Origin: Woeseiaceae bacterium
GTDB lineage: Bacteria; Pseudomonadota; Gammaproteobacteria; Steroidobacterales; Woeseiaceae
DNA length: 48,454 bases
NCBI GenBank assembly: GCA_021773055.1
Contig: JAJFKV010000009.1
Span: forward strand, 1 to 48,454
Direction: 5' to 3'
A program made the position numbers and the translations under genes. Shown here in pieces: positions 33,540-42,448 of the stretch (its first letter is position 1; every line of letters begins with the position of its first letter). The notes under the pieces were generated by a model. That model saw nothing but the letters and a program-made list of their open reading frames with translations. It did no database searches and was not told the DNA's origin.

Positions 33540-34027
33540 GTGTCGCGACCAATCCGGTCCCGGTAAATACCCGGTTCTGAACCGGCTATCTCAACAGCAG
33601 CAACAACTTTTTGATAAAAACCACTAACATGGTCGCCCGCCGCGCCGATCACTGCATAGGCATAACCGGCATCGCGCATGGCGGCAAGTGAAGCAACAAG
33701 AAGCGCTGCGCCAACACCAAGGCCGCGCGCTTTTTCGTCCGTTCCGGTGGGTCCAAACATGCCCTTCGCCGTCGCATCAAAACAGGCGAAACCCAACAGC
33801 TCTCCGTCCCGCGTTGCTATCTGGCAGCTTGCCGGCACTCGAGAGAGTGCGACCTCGCACTCGCCGGTCCAGCAGGAGCCATCCTTATCGAAGGACTGTC
33901 GAACCCAGTTGAGTATGAGATCACGTTCGTAGGCCATCGCCCGTCGGATTGTAATGCCCTGGTCAGCGACGTGGTCTATCCGCCCTGACGCGCCGTCAAG
34001 ATTGTAAAGTGGTACCAGCATATCCAT
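33536..34027 (-). CDS. GNAT-family N-acetyltransferase
   Basis: A 163-residue protein with an acetyl-CoA-binding motif A reduced to DEKARGLGVGAALLVASLAAMRDAGYAYAVIG (the R/Q-x-x-G-x-G/A loop reads ARGLGVGAA). A preceding strand FACFDATAKGMFGPTG and the final EPGIYRDRIG complete the fold. Cytoplasmic, no signal peptide. The substrate is unknown. It sits between the class V aminotransferase (21-base gap) and the TlpA-like gene (four-base overlap), so it belongs to the same transcript. AAGG lies before the ATG at 34027. Confidence 0.75.
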   Translation of the reverse strand: MDMLVPLYNLDGASGRIDHVADQGITIRRAMAYERDLILNWVRQSFDKDGSCWTGECEVALSRVPASCQIATRDGELLGFACFDATAKGMFGPTGTDEKARGLGVGAALLVASLAAMRDAGYAYAVIGAAGDHVSGFYQKVVAAVEIAGSEPGIYRDRIGRDT

Positions 34028-34048
34028 TGGTTGTGCCTTCGTGAGAAC

Positions 34049-35788
34049 TTACTGCAGTCGCTCTTTTTCCTGCGTGGGTAGTGCGAAAAACTGTATCTCC
34101 CCAAGGTCACCCTCCAAAGTTTCAAGCGTGGTGGGCGCATCATTCCTGAGTTTTTCAACCCATCGATTCGCATCGGTCATGTAGTGATCGTAGAGCTGCT
34201 TTCTGAGCGGTACCGTGAGCACCGCCGGGTCGTTGTCATCGTCACGCAACGCGGCGTCCAGCGAGAACGTCTTCAGCGCCGTCGACTCGTGCTTGTGTGT
34301 CCATGTTCCGCTACACAAATCAAAGTCGTACAAACTCAAAAACAGGTGGCCGTGACGCGCGATAAACAGGATGGCGTCGATAACGTAGTCTGCCTCAGCA
34401 TCATCCATGACCCAGTGGAGCCCAACCCGACACCAGCCCGGCTTCATGCCGCAATAACCATGCTGCACCGCGCCTCGATACAGTTCGGAAGTATCGTCGT
34501 CGATGTCCAATAGCCGGTGACCGTACGGCCCGGCGCACGAGCATCCGGCACGCGACTGAATGCCAAACAGGTCATTCAGTAAGGCGGTAACAAACTTGTG
34601 ATGCAGATAGCCGCCAACTGTGCTCTTGAGGTTGAACGACAGGATACCCACACGCTGCGCGGGATCCGGGTTACCCAGTATTTCGATGCCCTCCTCTTCG
34701 CTCCATCGGTCAAACGCTCGCGCCGTTAGTTCGTGCTCTCGCTTGTAGATGAAGTCCACACCGACACGATCCTTGATCTGGAAAACCAGGCCGGCCTTGA
34801 GCGTTTGTAATACGCCGGGGGTTCCGGCTTTTTCCCGCTCTTCAATCCTGCCTATGAAATCCTGGCCGTTCATGCCGACATAGTCTACGGTGCCCCCGGC
34901 ACTGACCGTCGGTGGCAGATCTCGATCGTAGATTCGTTCATTGAAGACCAGCACGCCACTGGAACCCGGACCTCCCAGGAATTTGTGCGGGGATATGAAA
35001 ATCGCATCAATGGATGGGTCTTCGTCACCGACAGGCTCAGGGTTCATGTCGATCTCAACGTACGGCGCGCAGGCCGCGAAGTCGAAACAGGCAATGGCAT
35101 CGTGAGCGTGTAACAAACTGGAGATACGTCTTACATCCGAGCGCATTCCCGTTACATTCGACGCCGCTGAGAATGACCCGATTCGTGTTCGATTCTGGTA
35201 CGCCGGATCTCGCAAGAGCTCCTCGAGGTGTGCCAGATCGATATTGCCACTCTCATCCATTTGAACCTGAACGGTCGTTGCGAGTGACTCACGCCAGGAT
35301 ATCTCATTGGAGTGGTGTTCGTAGGGGCCGATAAAGACAACCGGCTGCGACTTGTGAAAAAGGTCACCAACTTCCTCGCAACTGACTTTTGAATCGGAAT
35401 CTGCCAGCATTTCACAGATATTCTTTCGAGTTGCAGGGGGCAACGCAACACCGACGAGTTGCTGGAGTTTATCGATAGCACCGGTAGCGCCCGTACCGCA
35501 GGCGATAATGCGTCCTTTCGGCCCCGCATTGACCGACTCCTTAATACTCTCCTCGGCCTCATGCAAAAGCTGGCTCATACTACGGCCGGTGATGTCATCC
35601 TCGGTATGCGTGTTCGCATAAATTCTTTGCAGTCCCTGCAAGTACGACTCCACGAAACGCAGGCAACGCCCCGACGCCGTGTAGTCGCAATACGACATCA
35701 AGCGTTCGCCGAATGGTGTTTCGAATGTTGAATCCACACCAACGATTTGCTGGCGGAGATAGCTCGGGTCTATGGTGAGGTGTTTCAT
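34049..35788 (-). CDS. Class V aminotransferase-fold (cysteine desulfurase-like) enzyme
   Basis: A 579-residue fold-type I PLP enzyme. The cofactor lysine is Lys269 in SPHKFLGG, with aspartate of the cofactor pocket in CFDFAACAPY. A cysteine pair AGCSCAGPYG (Cys416, Cys418) stands where cysteine desulfurases carry the persulfide loop. The first 500 residues cover the SufS/NifS-like fold. About 80-120 residues at the C-terminus are extra relative to SufS (about 406 residues) and unrecognised. It may mobilise sulfur from a thiol amino acid, or act as a lyase or epimerase. First gene of a five-gene leftward operon; 77 bases separate it from the AAA-FHA gene. Confidence 0.75.
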   Translation of the reverse strand: MKHLTIDPSYLRQQIVGVDSTFETPFGERLMSYCDYTASGRCLRFVESYLQGLQRIYANTHTEDDITGRSMSQLLHEAEESIKESVNAGPKGRIIACGTGATGAIDKLQQLVGVALPPATRKNICEMLADSDSKVSCEEVGDLFHKSQPVVFIGPYEHHSNEISWRESLATTVQVQMDESGNIDLAHLEELLRDPAYQNRTRIGSFSAASNVTGMRSDVRRISSLLHAHDAIACFDFAACAPYVEIDMNPEPVGDEDPSIDAIFISPHKFLGGPGSSGVLVFNERIYDRDLPPTVSAGGTVDYVGMNGQDFIGRIEEREKAGTPGVLQTLKAGLVFQIKDRVGVDFIYKREHELTARAFDRWSEEEGIEILGNPDPAQRVGILSFNLKSTVGGYLHHKFVTALLNDLFGIQSRAGCSCAGPYGHRLLDIDDDTSELYRGAVQHGYCGMKPGWCRVGLHWVMDDAEADYVIDAILFIARHGHLFLSLYDFDLCSGTWTHKHESTALKTFSLDAALRDDDNDPAVLTVPLRKQLYDHYMTDANRWVEKLRNDAPTTLETLEGDLGEIQFFALPTQEKERLQ

Positions 35789-35865
35789 GTGCCGTCCGAT
35801 CGGGAGAAGATTTTGACTATTATCAACTATTCCGACACAGGATACTCTACCCAGAAGACGCTACT

Positions 35866-37095
35866 TCAGTCGCCCTGTTTTTTTCGGCCAAATGCAAAGC
35901 GGGTTATCCGCATCTTCTTCTGTTCTCGCATTTCGGTAAGCGTCTTCATCTTCACTGTATCGGCACTTGCTTCAGCAGAGACCTGATCCAGACCTGCACT
36001 CGGCGCATCCACGACTTTTATTCTGTGATTCGCAATGGATATGATGTCGTCGCTGGACAAGAGAGCGTTTTTCACGGCGACGGAATTTACGAAAGTACCA
36101 TTGGCGCTGTTCAAATCGACAAGTACGAGAGCGTCTGCATGAAACAGCAGCAGCGCGTGAAATTTGCTCGTGTACTCGTTATAGATGACGACGTCCGCAA
36201 GGCTGGACCGTCCAATCGTGACTTTTTCGTCAGTGACATTATATTCTTCGACTACTTTGCCATGGTTGGTCACGATCAGGCGTGGCACGGGTAGTTTCTT
36301 CTTCATCTCCATCTCCTGATACCTCTCTACGTCTGCTTCGCTTAGCGGCAGCGATCGTGCGCCGCCCAGTACAGCCCTGGTGATTTGATTCAATGAGCCC
36401 GGCAACCCGCCGGATAATTCGTGCAGCAAGTCGCAAACATTCACGCTCAGCACGTCGTCGGCGTGCTTAATATCGATCGCCCGCAAGCGTCCATGTAAAT
36501 ACAGCATTGATTCCATTCGGCACAGCGGCTCGACCTCAAACACCGAAGAGGTTCTTTGAAAGATGGGCATCATGCCCTGTGACCTGAGCAGCGTAAGGGC
36601 ATCGCTGCCGCCCGTCAGCACAATCCGCACGGCGAATCGACCCTGAAATTTCAAAGTCGAGAGCATGGACAAAGCGCGTAACGCACCGGGCTGCATCATG
36701 TCGATATTCTCGACAATGATTACGGGTGACTGCACCGCACGAGCTTGCTGTATCGCGAATACGTTCAGCAATCTAAGGAGGTCGTCGCCCGACTGCAGCT
36801 CAACCTCGTAGCCAAATCGTGCAAGAATCAAAGACAGAAATGTGTTCGGGGCCAGCCCGGAGCCATCGACCACGGCCACCGCAACATCATCCGGCAGTGC
36901 CTCAGCGAAGCGTCTAACGATGGTCGACTTGCCAGACAAGCGCGGGCCGTACAAAAGCCGCGCACTCCTGTCACCGGTAAGAATTGATTGCAGATAGTTG
37001 TCGGCGTTCTGCTGACTTTGAAGTTTCAATGGGGTCAACGCATCGGCGTCGGCACTAAACGCCTGCTCGCAAACCCGTACATCATTGAAAGGCAT
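35866..37095 (-). CDS. AAA ATPase with C-terminal FHA domain
   Basis: A 409-residue cytoplasmic protein. The N-terminal AAA domain resembles the ExeA/GspA type: Walker A GPRLSGKST (50-58), Walker B near VIIVENID (about 128-136) and a sensor-like helical lid to about residue 250. Residues about 290-365 form an FHA domain with VTIGRSSLADVVI, SKFHALL and DLNSANGTFVNS, the phosphothreonine-reading motifs GR, S, H and NG. It could link a phosphorylation signal to an envelope machine or peptidoglycan process. No kinase is encoded next to it. An intergenic gap of 197 bases separates it from the importer gene; I see nothing definite there. Confidence 0.78.
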   Translation of the reverse strand: MPFNDVRVCEQAFSADADALTPLKLQSQQNADNYLQSILTGDRSARLLYGPRLSGKSTIVRRFAEALPDDVAVAVVDGSGLAPNTFLSLILARFGYEVELQSGDDLLRLLNVFAIQQARAVQSPVIIVENIDMMQPGALRALSMLSTLKFQGRFAVRIVLTGGSDALTLLRSQGMMPIFQRTSSVFEVEPLCRMESMLYLHGRLRAIDIKHADDVLSVNVCDLLHELSGGLPGSLNQITRAVLGGARSLPLSEADVERYQEMEMKKKLPVPRLIVTNHGKVVEEYNVTDEKVTIGRSSLADVVIYNEYTSKFHALLLFHADALVLVDLNSANGTFVNSVAVKNALLSSDDIISIANHRIKVVDAPSAGLDQVSAEASADTVKMKTLTEMREQKKMRITRFAFGRKKQGD

Positions 37096-37292
37096 AAATC
37101 ATCGCTCGATAGAGCGCCTTCCGTGGCGACCTGAGTTGCAAACGCCAGAGCCCGCTGTCTGGCCGTCTGTCATATGCCGAAGACTGACCGAGTGGGATTC
37201 ATCTTCGTGTGCTCTCAACACGTTTGCGATGCGCAAAAGGTTCCATTCTGGCTCTTTTATTTTGCGCGCAGCTCAAGAATGCAGTGCTTGCC

Positions 37293-38585
37293 TTATTGGC
37301 CGGGAGATACTTTCTCCCTGCCAAAATCTGCGTCGAGCGGAATCAAGGCAACAACCAGAAACGAGGGGACCGTCGCGATCAGCACCCAGATAAAGAAATG
37401 CTGATAGCCAAGTGTTTCCTGTAGCCAGCCGCTGAACAGCCCCGGCAGCATCATGCCGAGCGCCATGAATCCCGTGCAGATGGCGAAGTGCGCCGTACTG
37501 TGAGAGCCCCGCGCAACGTACAGCATATAGAGGGTGTATGCCGTAAAGCCGAGACCATAACCGAGCTGCTCGATGCCCACCGCAATGTTCACCAGCAAAA
37601 GACTCTCTGGCTGTGCGTAGGCAAGGAATATGTAGACGGCATTGGGCAAATTTATTGCTGCGACCATTATCCACAGCCAGTACTTGAGTCCATGACGGGC
37701 TGCCAGAAATCCTCCCACCAAACCACCGATCGTCAGCATCAGGGCGCCGACTGTCCCGTAAACGAGTCCAACCTCCGTCGTGCCAAGACCAAGCCCGCCC
37801 GCACCTCGTTCGTCCAGCAAGAACGGTGGTGCAAGTTTGGCCAGTTGCGCTTCCGCGACCCGGTACAACAGCAAAAAAGCGAGTATTTTGCCAATGTGTT
37901 CTTTTTTGAAGAAGGCCACAAAGGTCTCGACGAATTTCGCTGCCAGATCACCGAATGACTGAAATGCCCCCGGTATATCGGAGTCCGGTTGCGGCAATAC
38001 TGTGCGGTGCCATGCGTACAACAAGACATACGTGGCAGTCAGCAGATAGAACACAATGCTCCATGACAGCGGCACGTTGTTGGTATCTGTTTCCAGCCAA
38101 CCTGCGACCATGACCAGCAATCCCTGGCCCGTAATCATCGCGAGCCTATAAAAGGTATTGCGAATACCGACGAACCAGGCTTGCTCATGGTCGTTTAGCG
38201 AGAGGATATAGAACCCGTCCGCTGCAATATCGTGAGTAGCGGAACTGAACGCGACCAGCCAGAACGCTACCATCGTATAGCGAAAGAAATTATCCGCAGG
38301 AATACTCATCGCGATTGCGGCGAAAGCGGCGCCGATCAGCAATTGCATGGAAACGATCCAGAAACGCCGGGTTTTCAGGATATCGACGACCGGACTCCAC
38401 AGCGGCTTGATAATCCACGGCAGGTACAACCAGCTCGTGTAGAACGCAATTTCCGCATTCGATAGTTCCAGCCGTTTGTACATGATCACCGACACGGTCA
38501 TGACGGCAACAAAGGGCAAACCTTCTGCGAAGTATAAACTTGGCAGCCAGGTCCATCGGTTGCGCTTTACACTCTGGTTCGTCAC
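37293..38585 (-). CDS. AmpG/MurT-like MFS importer of peptidoglycan sugars
   Basis: A 430-residue major facilitator with about twelve hydrophobic segments. Family blocks include SLYFAEGLPF, LPWIIKPLWSPVVD and TRRFWIVSMQLLIG at the start and SATHDIAADGFYI after the fourth segment, which are characteristic of AmpG-type muropeptide permeases. The position directly after a MurNAc-kinase-like gene and murQ resembles the murTKQ operon of Tannerella, in which MurT imports free MurNAc. The start GTG overlaps the kinase stop as GTGA. Substrate could be MurNAc, GlcNAc-anhMurNAc or GlcNAc. Confidence 0.82.
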   Translation of the reverse strand: MTNQSVKRNRWTWLPSLYFAEGLPFVAVMTVSVIMYKRLELSNAEIAFYTSWLYLPWIIKPLWSPVVDILKTRRFWIVSMQLLIGAAFAAIAMSIPADNFFRYTMVAFWLVAFSSATHDIAADGFYILSLNDHEQAWFVGIRNTFYRLAMITGQGLLVMVAGWLETDTNNVPLSWSIVFYLLTATYVLLYAWHRTVLPQPDSDIPGAFQSFGDLAAKFVETFVAFFKKEHIGKILAFLLLYRVAEAQLAKLAPPFLLDERGAGGLGLGTTEVGLVYGTVGALMLTIGGLVGGFLAARHGLKYWLWIMVAAINLPNAVYIFLAYAQPESLLLVNIAVGIEQLGYGLGFTAYTLYMLYVARGSHSTAHFAICTGFMALGMMLPGLFSGWLQETLGYQHFFIWVLIATVPSFLVVALIPLDADFGREKVSPGQ

Positions 38586-39538
38586 TTGTTGCCCTTGTCA
38601 TCGATGAGGCGCTGCCGCGCCATGATCAGGCTACCTTCCACCGGTTGCCCAACAACCACGATTGATGCCGGCTTTGTGCCTAGTTCGGACAAGCACCTGA
38701 TCAGCAGATCCCGATAAATTTTGTTGCCGGTGACGATGCCGCCGGCAACTGCCAGACGCACGTCATTGTCGAAACCGAGTTTTGCTACCGTAACCTGCAC
38801 AAGCCTCGCCGTCGCCTCAGCCGCTTGCTCAATAATCGCCAGTGCGACCTGGTCACCATCCGCCGCCGCTTGCAACAGAACAGGCGCCAGCGAAGCGATT
38901 TCCCGTCGTACGTCGGGTGCCTGACCCAGTTTCTGCAACATCTCACGCGGTTTGTCCGTATGCAGTCTCTCCAGAATCCGCTCCACAAGCGTGGTCTCCG
39001 GGCCTATACCGTCGGTCGCGTCCGCGACCGACGCCAGCGCCTGTCGACCGAGATCATATCCACTGCCGGTGTCACCAAACCAATGACCCCAACCGCCCGC
39101 CACTGACCGTTCCCCGTCTTCACCGAGGCCAACCGCAACTGAGCCCGTGCCAACAATTAACGCAATACCGTGGCCATCCGGCGCGCCAACGGCTAGTACC
39201 GGATCAGCGTCATGAACAATATCGACCTTTTTCGCAAGACTGCGGCGTCTGGCCCAACTGGCAATGAATGACTGCACGTCGGGCAATGAACTACCGGCCA
39301 ATGCAAGCACGGCGTAGTCGATTTCTGTTTGGGCAGTATCGGCTGCGCGATGCGCCGCATCGACCGCGACATCCAGATTGATTTCCGCATGTGCCTGGCC
39401 AACAGCGCGGATATTGGACGGTCCCCCGAATCCCTCACCAAGTTCATCAATGCCGCCATCGCCGTCTATCCTGGCGATTCTCGCAGCCGTTTTAGAGCCA
39501 CCGCCGTCGACGCCCAGTATCAACTGGCGATCAGTCAT
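38582..39538 (-). CDS. BadF/BadG-type amino-sugar kinase, likely MurNAc or GlcNAc kinase
   Basis: A 318-residue ASKHA-fold kinase. The phosphate-1 motif is LGVDGGGSKTAARI at residues 8-21, the second phosphate motif is IALIVGTGSVAVG, and the adenosine region is LAVAGGIVTGNKIYRDLL. WGHWFGDTGSGYDLGRQAL is typical of NagK/MurK relatives. It should phosphorylate imported MurNAc (and perhaps GlcNAc) at O6. The start overlaps the end of murQ by eight bases, so MurQ receives its substrate from a neighbour in the same transcript. Confidence 0.85.
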   Translation of the reverse strand: MTDRQLILGVDGGGSKTAARIARIDGDGGIDELGEGFGGPSNIRAVGQAHAEINLDVAVDAAHRAADTAQTEIDYAVLALAGSSLPDVQSFIASWARRRSLAKKVDIVHDADPVLAVGAPDGHGIALIVGTGSVAVGLGEDGERSVAGGWGHWFGDTGSGYDLGRQALASVADATDGIGPETTLVERILERLHTDKPREMLQKLGQAPDVRREIASLAPVLLQAAADGDQVALAIIEQAAEATARLVQVTVAKLGFDNDVRLAVAGGIVTGNKIYRDLLIRCLSELGTKPASIVVVGQPVEGSLIMARQRLIDDKGNK

Positions 39539-40427
39539 TTTCTTGCAGCGCGGCGCGCAGCCTGCCGTCAGCTATTTGAACACGCTCTCTCGCTTCTCTG
39601 GCTTTGAGTCCGAGCTTGTGGCTGACTATGGCGGTTTTGACTTCTCCATTACAGTGTCGCAACAGCTCTTCGGCCTCCACCTCAGCCAGTCCGGTTAGCT
39701 TCTGTACCAGCCCAACTGAACGCCGCAGCAGCTTTTCGTTGGTTGCCTGCAGGTCAACCATGAGATTGCCGTAGGTCTTACCGAGGCGGACCATTGCGCC
39801 GGTCGTCAGTATATTAAGCACCATTTTCGTGGCAGTACCTGCCTTCATTCGAGTCGAGCCAGTGAGCACTTCCGGCCCAACAACGACGGTGATCGCCATG
39901 TCAGCGTGGTCCGCAATTGGCGCGTCACGATTACAGCTAAAGCCGATCGTTGCTGCGCCGAGCTCGCGAGCGCGGTCCAATGCCCCCAACACATAAGGTG
40001 TGGCACCACTGGCGGCAATGCCAACCACAGCATCCCCTGCTGACAACTGGATGGCATCGAGGTCATTGGCCCCAAACTCTGCTGAATCCTCGGCGCCTTC
40101 TACCGCCTCCAGCAGTGCACCGGGTCCGCCGGCAATCAGGCCTATAACCTGCTCCGGGTCCGCGTTGAATGTCGGTGGGCACTCCGCCGCATCGAGCACA
40201 CCGAGTCGCCCCGAGGTGCCTGCACCTACGTAAACCAACCGGCCACCATTGCTAAGTCGGGAAGCAATGATATCGATTGCTTTCGCTATTTCCGCCGCCT
40301 GTTGTGCCACCGCATTGGCGACTTTTCCATCCTCCGCATTAATAAGCTGCACGAGCTCCATCGTACTCATGCGATCCAGGTCTTCTGACTCCGGGTTCGT
40401 TGATTCGGTTGTCAATTTCTTCTGCAT
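39531..40427 (-). CDS. murQ: N-acetylmuramic acid 6-phosphate etherase MurQ
   Basis: A 298-residue SIS-domain enzyme that removes the lactyl ether from MurNAc-6-phosphate to give GlcNAc-6-phosphate and D-lactate. Diagnostic blocks are STMELVQLINAEDGKV, LVYVGAGTSGRLGVLDAAECPPTF, GVVGIAASG-type loop GIAASGATPYVLGAL and GPEVLTGSTRMKAGTATKM. The C-terminal helical tail ends in LRAALQEND. The ATG at 40427 matches the usual N-terminus; a longer frame to 40757 is antisense to namZ and rejected. The start is only 19 bases from the divergent namZ start. Confidence 0.93.
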   Translation of the reverse strand: MQKKLTTESTNPESEDLDRMSTMELVQLINAEDGKVANAVAQQAAEIAKAIDIIASRLSNGGRLVYVGAGTSGRLGVLDAAECPPTFNADPEQVIGLIAGGPGALLEAVEGAEDSAEFGANDLDAIQLSAGDAVVGIAASGATPYVLGALDRARELGAATIGFSCNRDAPIADHADMAITVVVGPEVLTGSTRMKAGTATKMVLNILTTGAMVRLGKTYGNLMVDLQATNEKLLRRSVGLVQKLTGLAEVEAEELLRHCNGEVKTAIVSHKLGLKAREARERVQIADGRLRAALQEND

Positions 40428-40446
40428 TGCTCTAGTGTGCCTGTCG

Positions 40447-41643
40447 ATGAATGTACGAATTTTTCTGTTGGGATTCTTGCTGACCGGCGGCCTGGCTGAA
40501 GCCCGACCTGGCGTTGTGCAGCCCGGTATCGATGTACTGATGCAGGATGATTTTCGACAGCTGTCTGGTGCCCGGGTTGGATTGATAAGCAACCATACCG
40601 GCGTCGCCAGAGACGGTCGCAGTACCGTGCAGTTGCTGCATGAAGCAGAAGGGGTTGAGCTCTTGCTCCTCTTCAGCCCGGAGCATGGCTTCGAGGGTAA
40701 GCTTGATATTGCCGTTATCGGTGACAACACCGAAGCCAGCATCCAGGTTCCTATCATCAGCCTCTATGGCGAGGTACGACGACCGACCAGGGAGATGCTC
40801 GCCGATATCGATACGCTCGTATTTGACATCCAGGACATCGGTACGCGTTTCTATACTTACATTTCGACGATGGGTAACGCCATGATCGCCGCTGCGGAGA
40901 ACAACGTTCGATTTGTCGTTCTCGACCGGCCAAACCCGATCAACGGCATCGATGTTGCCGGACCCGTTCTTGACGACGGCAGGCAGTCGTTTGTTGGCTT
41001 TCACACCATCGCCGTTCGCCATGGTATGACCGTCGGTGAACTCGCCGTGATGCTGAAGGCCGAGCTCCATCTCGATCTCGATTTGAGTGTCGTCAGGATG
41101 AGCGGCTGGCGTCGCAGTGATTTTTTCGATGACACCGGTCTGACGTGGATTAATCCATCGCCCAACATGCGCAGCTCCACCGAAGCGCTCCTGTACCCGG
41201 GCATCGGTCTTCTCGAGACCACCAATCTGTCGGTCGGGCGTGGCACGGCGACACCCTTCGAGCTTATCGGCGCCCCATGGCTCGAGGGCGCGGCCCTCAC
41301 CCGAACGCTCAATGAAAGGGCGCTGCCGGGAGTCGCTTTTGAGGCGATAGCCTTCACGCCGGATGCCAGCAAGTTCATGGGTGTGTTGTGTCAGGGCGTC
41401 CGCATCCGCATCACCGATCGCGACAGCTTTGAGCCAATCTCGACTGGCCTCGTCATTGCACGGCAACTCCTGCTCGACTACCCCGACGCCTGGCAAACCG
41501 ACAACTATCTGCGACTGCTCGGCAATGCCAAAACACTGGAAGCACTGCTCGGCGGCAAGGATATCGCTGAGATCGAAGCTGTTTACCGCGTGAAACTCGC
41601 TGAGTTCGTGCGTCGGCGTGCGGATTTTCTGCTGTACGATTAA
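40447..41643 (+). CDS. namZ: Exo-beta-N-acetylmuramidase NamZ (DUF1343, GH171)
   Basis: A 398-residue exported protein with a signal peptide (MNVRIFLLGFLLTGGLAEA). Blocks typical of DUF1343 are GARVGLISNHTGV, LLLLFSPEHGFEGKLD, VFDIQDIGTRFYTYISTMG, LDRPNPINGIDV and NLSVGRGTATPFELIGAPW. NamZ cleaves MurNAc from the non-reducing ends of peptidoglycan chains, so it would supply free MurNAc in the periplasm for the importer, kinase and MurQ encoded next door. ATG 40447 or GTG 40435 could start it; no strong ribosome binding site is visible. It converges on nagB with six bases between the stops. Confidence 0.9.
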   Translation: MNVRIFLLGFLLTGGLAEARPGVVQPGIDVLMQDDFRQLSGARVGLISNHTGVARDGRSTVQLLHEAEGVELLLLFSPEHGFEGKLDIAVIGDNTEASIQVPIISLYGEVRRPTREMLADIDTLVFDIQDIGTRFYTYISTMGNAMIAAAENNVRFVVLDRPNPINGIDVAGPVLDDGRQSFVGFHTIAVRHGMTVGELAVMLKAELHLDLDLSVVRMSGWRRSDFFDDTGLTWINPSPNMRSSTEALLYPGIGLLETTNLSVGRGTATPFELIGAPWLEGAALTRTLNERALPGVAFEAIAFTPDASKFMGVLCQGVRIRITDRDSFEPISTGLVIARQLLLDYPDAWQTDNYLRLLGNAKTLEALLGGKDIAEIEAVYRVKLAEFVRRRADFLLYD

Positions 41644-41649
41644 GGCCAT

Positions 41650-42447
41650 CTAGGCGCCCTCTATCTCGTGCAGGAGAAGCCGCTTCTGCTCCTGAACCCA
41701 GTCGTAATAATCACGATTGGCAAGCTCGGCTGCTGCATCACTGTCCAGCAGAACCGTGACGCGCTCATGCATCTGCAAAATCGATGCGGGCCACATGGCA
41801 GAAACAGGACCTTCGATCGATTGCCGAATCGCTGCGGCCTTGCTTGAGCCGGTCGCAAGCAGAACGACTTCACGAGCCTCCATGATCGTAGCAATGCCCA
41901 TCGTGATCGCAAGCTGCGGCTGTACTTCGGTCGCGTCGAAATACTGACGATTGTCGGCTATCGTCTCGCGCGTCAGGGTTTTGATCCGCGTACGTGAGCG
42001 GAGGCTCGAACTGGGCTCATTAAAACCAATGTGCCCATTCTGGCCGATGCCGAGCACCTGCAGATCAATACCGCCTCTGGCGGCGATCAACTGTTCGTAT
42101 TTCGGCCCCACCTCGAGTGGATTTTCGTCGGCAGCACACTCAGGAAGAAACGTGTTCGCGACATCAATATCGATTTGTTCAAACAAGTGACGTTGCATGT
42201 AGGAACGATAGCTCTGCGGGTCCGTGGGGCGAACACCAATGTACTCATCGAGATTGAAGCTGCTTGCATCGCGAAAAGAGAGTTTCCCGTTTTGATGTTC
42301 TACGACCAGGTGCCGGTACAACGCAATTGGTGTGCCGCCCGTTGCCAGACCCAGCACAGCGGCCGGCTTGTCGAGCAAAAGCTTCTGGAGCTTCGCGGCT
42401 CCCTGGGCCGCAACCTGATCGCTATTTTCGAGAATGATGATGTCCAT
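41650..42447 (-). CDS. nagB: Glucosamine-6-phosphate deaminase NagB
   Basis: A 265-residue enzyme converting glucosamine-6-phosphate to fructose-6-phosphate and ammonia. Family blocks are VLGLATGGTPIALYRHL, SFNLDEYIGV, LGIGQNGHIGFNEPSSS and ITMGIATIMEAREVVLLATG. The catalytic Asp and His regions are intact. GGAG stands upstream of ATG 42447, which begins one base after the nagA stop codon, so translation is coupled. Confidence 0.93.
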   Translation of the reverse strand: MDIIILENSDQVAAQGAAKLQKLLLDKPAAVLGLATGGTPIALYRHLVVEHQNGKLSFRDASSFNLDEYIGVRPTDPQSYRSYMQRHLFEQIDIDVANTFLPECAADENPLEVGPKYEQLIAARGGIDLQVLGIGQNGHIGFNEPSSSLRSRTRIKTLTRETIADNRQYFDATEVQPQLAITMGIATIMEAREVVLLATGSSKAAAIRQSIEGPVSAMWPASILQMHERVTVLLDSDAAAELANRDYYDWVQEQKRLLLHEIEGA

Positions 42448-42448
42448 G

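Noticed and set aside
35813..35826. TTGA-N6-TCAA inverted repeat upstream of the class V aminotransferase
   Set aside because: Short arms, a common sequence, and no second copy near other genes of the region.
40428..40757. N-terminal extension of murQ by 110 codons
   Set aside because: It is antisense to namZ, lacks family resemblance, and the ATG at 40427 gives the usual MurQ N-terminus.
40432..41649. 405-codon open frame on the minus strand opposite namZ
   Set aside because: The plus-strand frame has a signal peptide and DUF1343 motifs throughout; the antisense frame has no family pattern and arises from codon bias.
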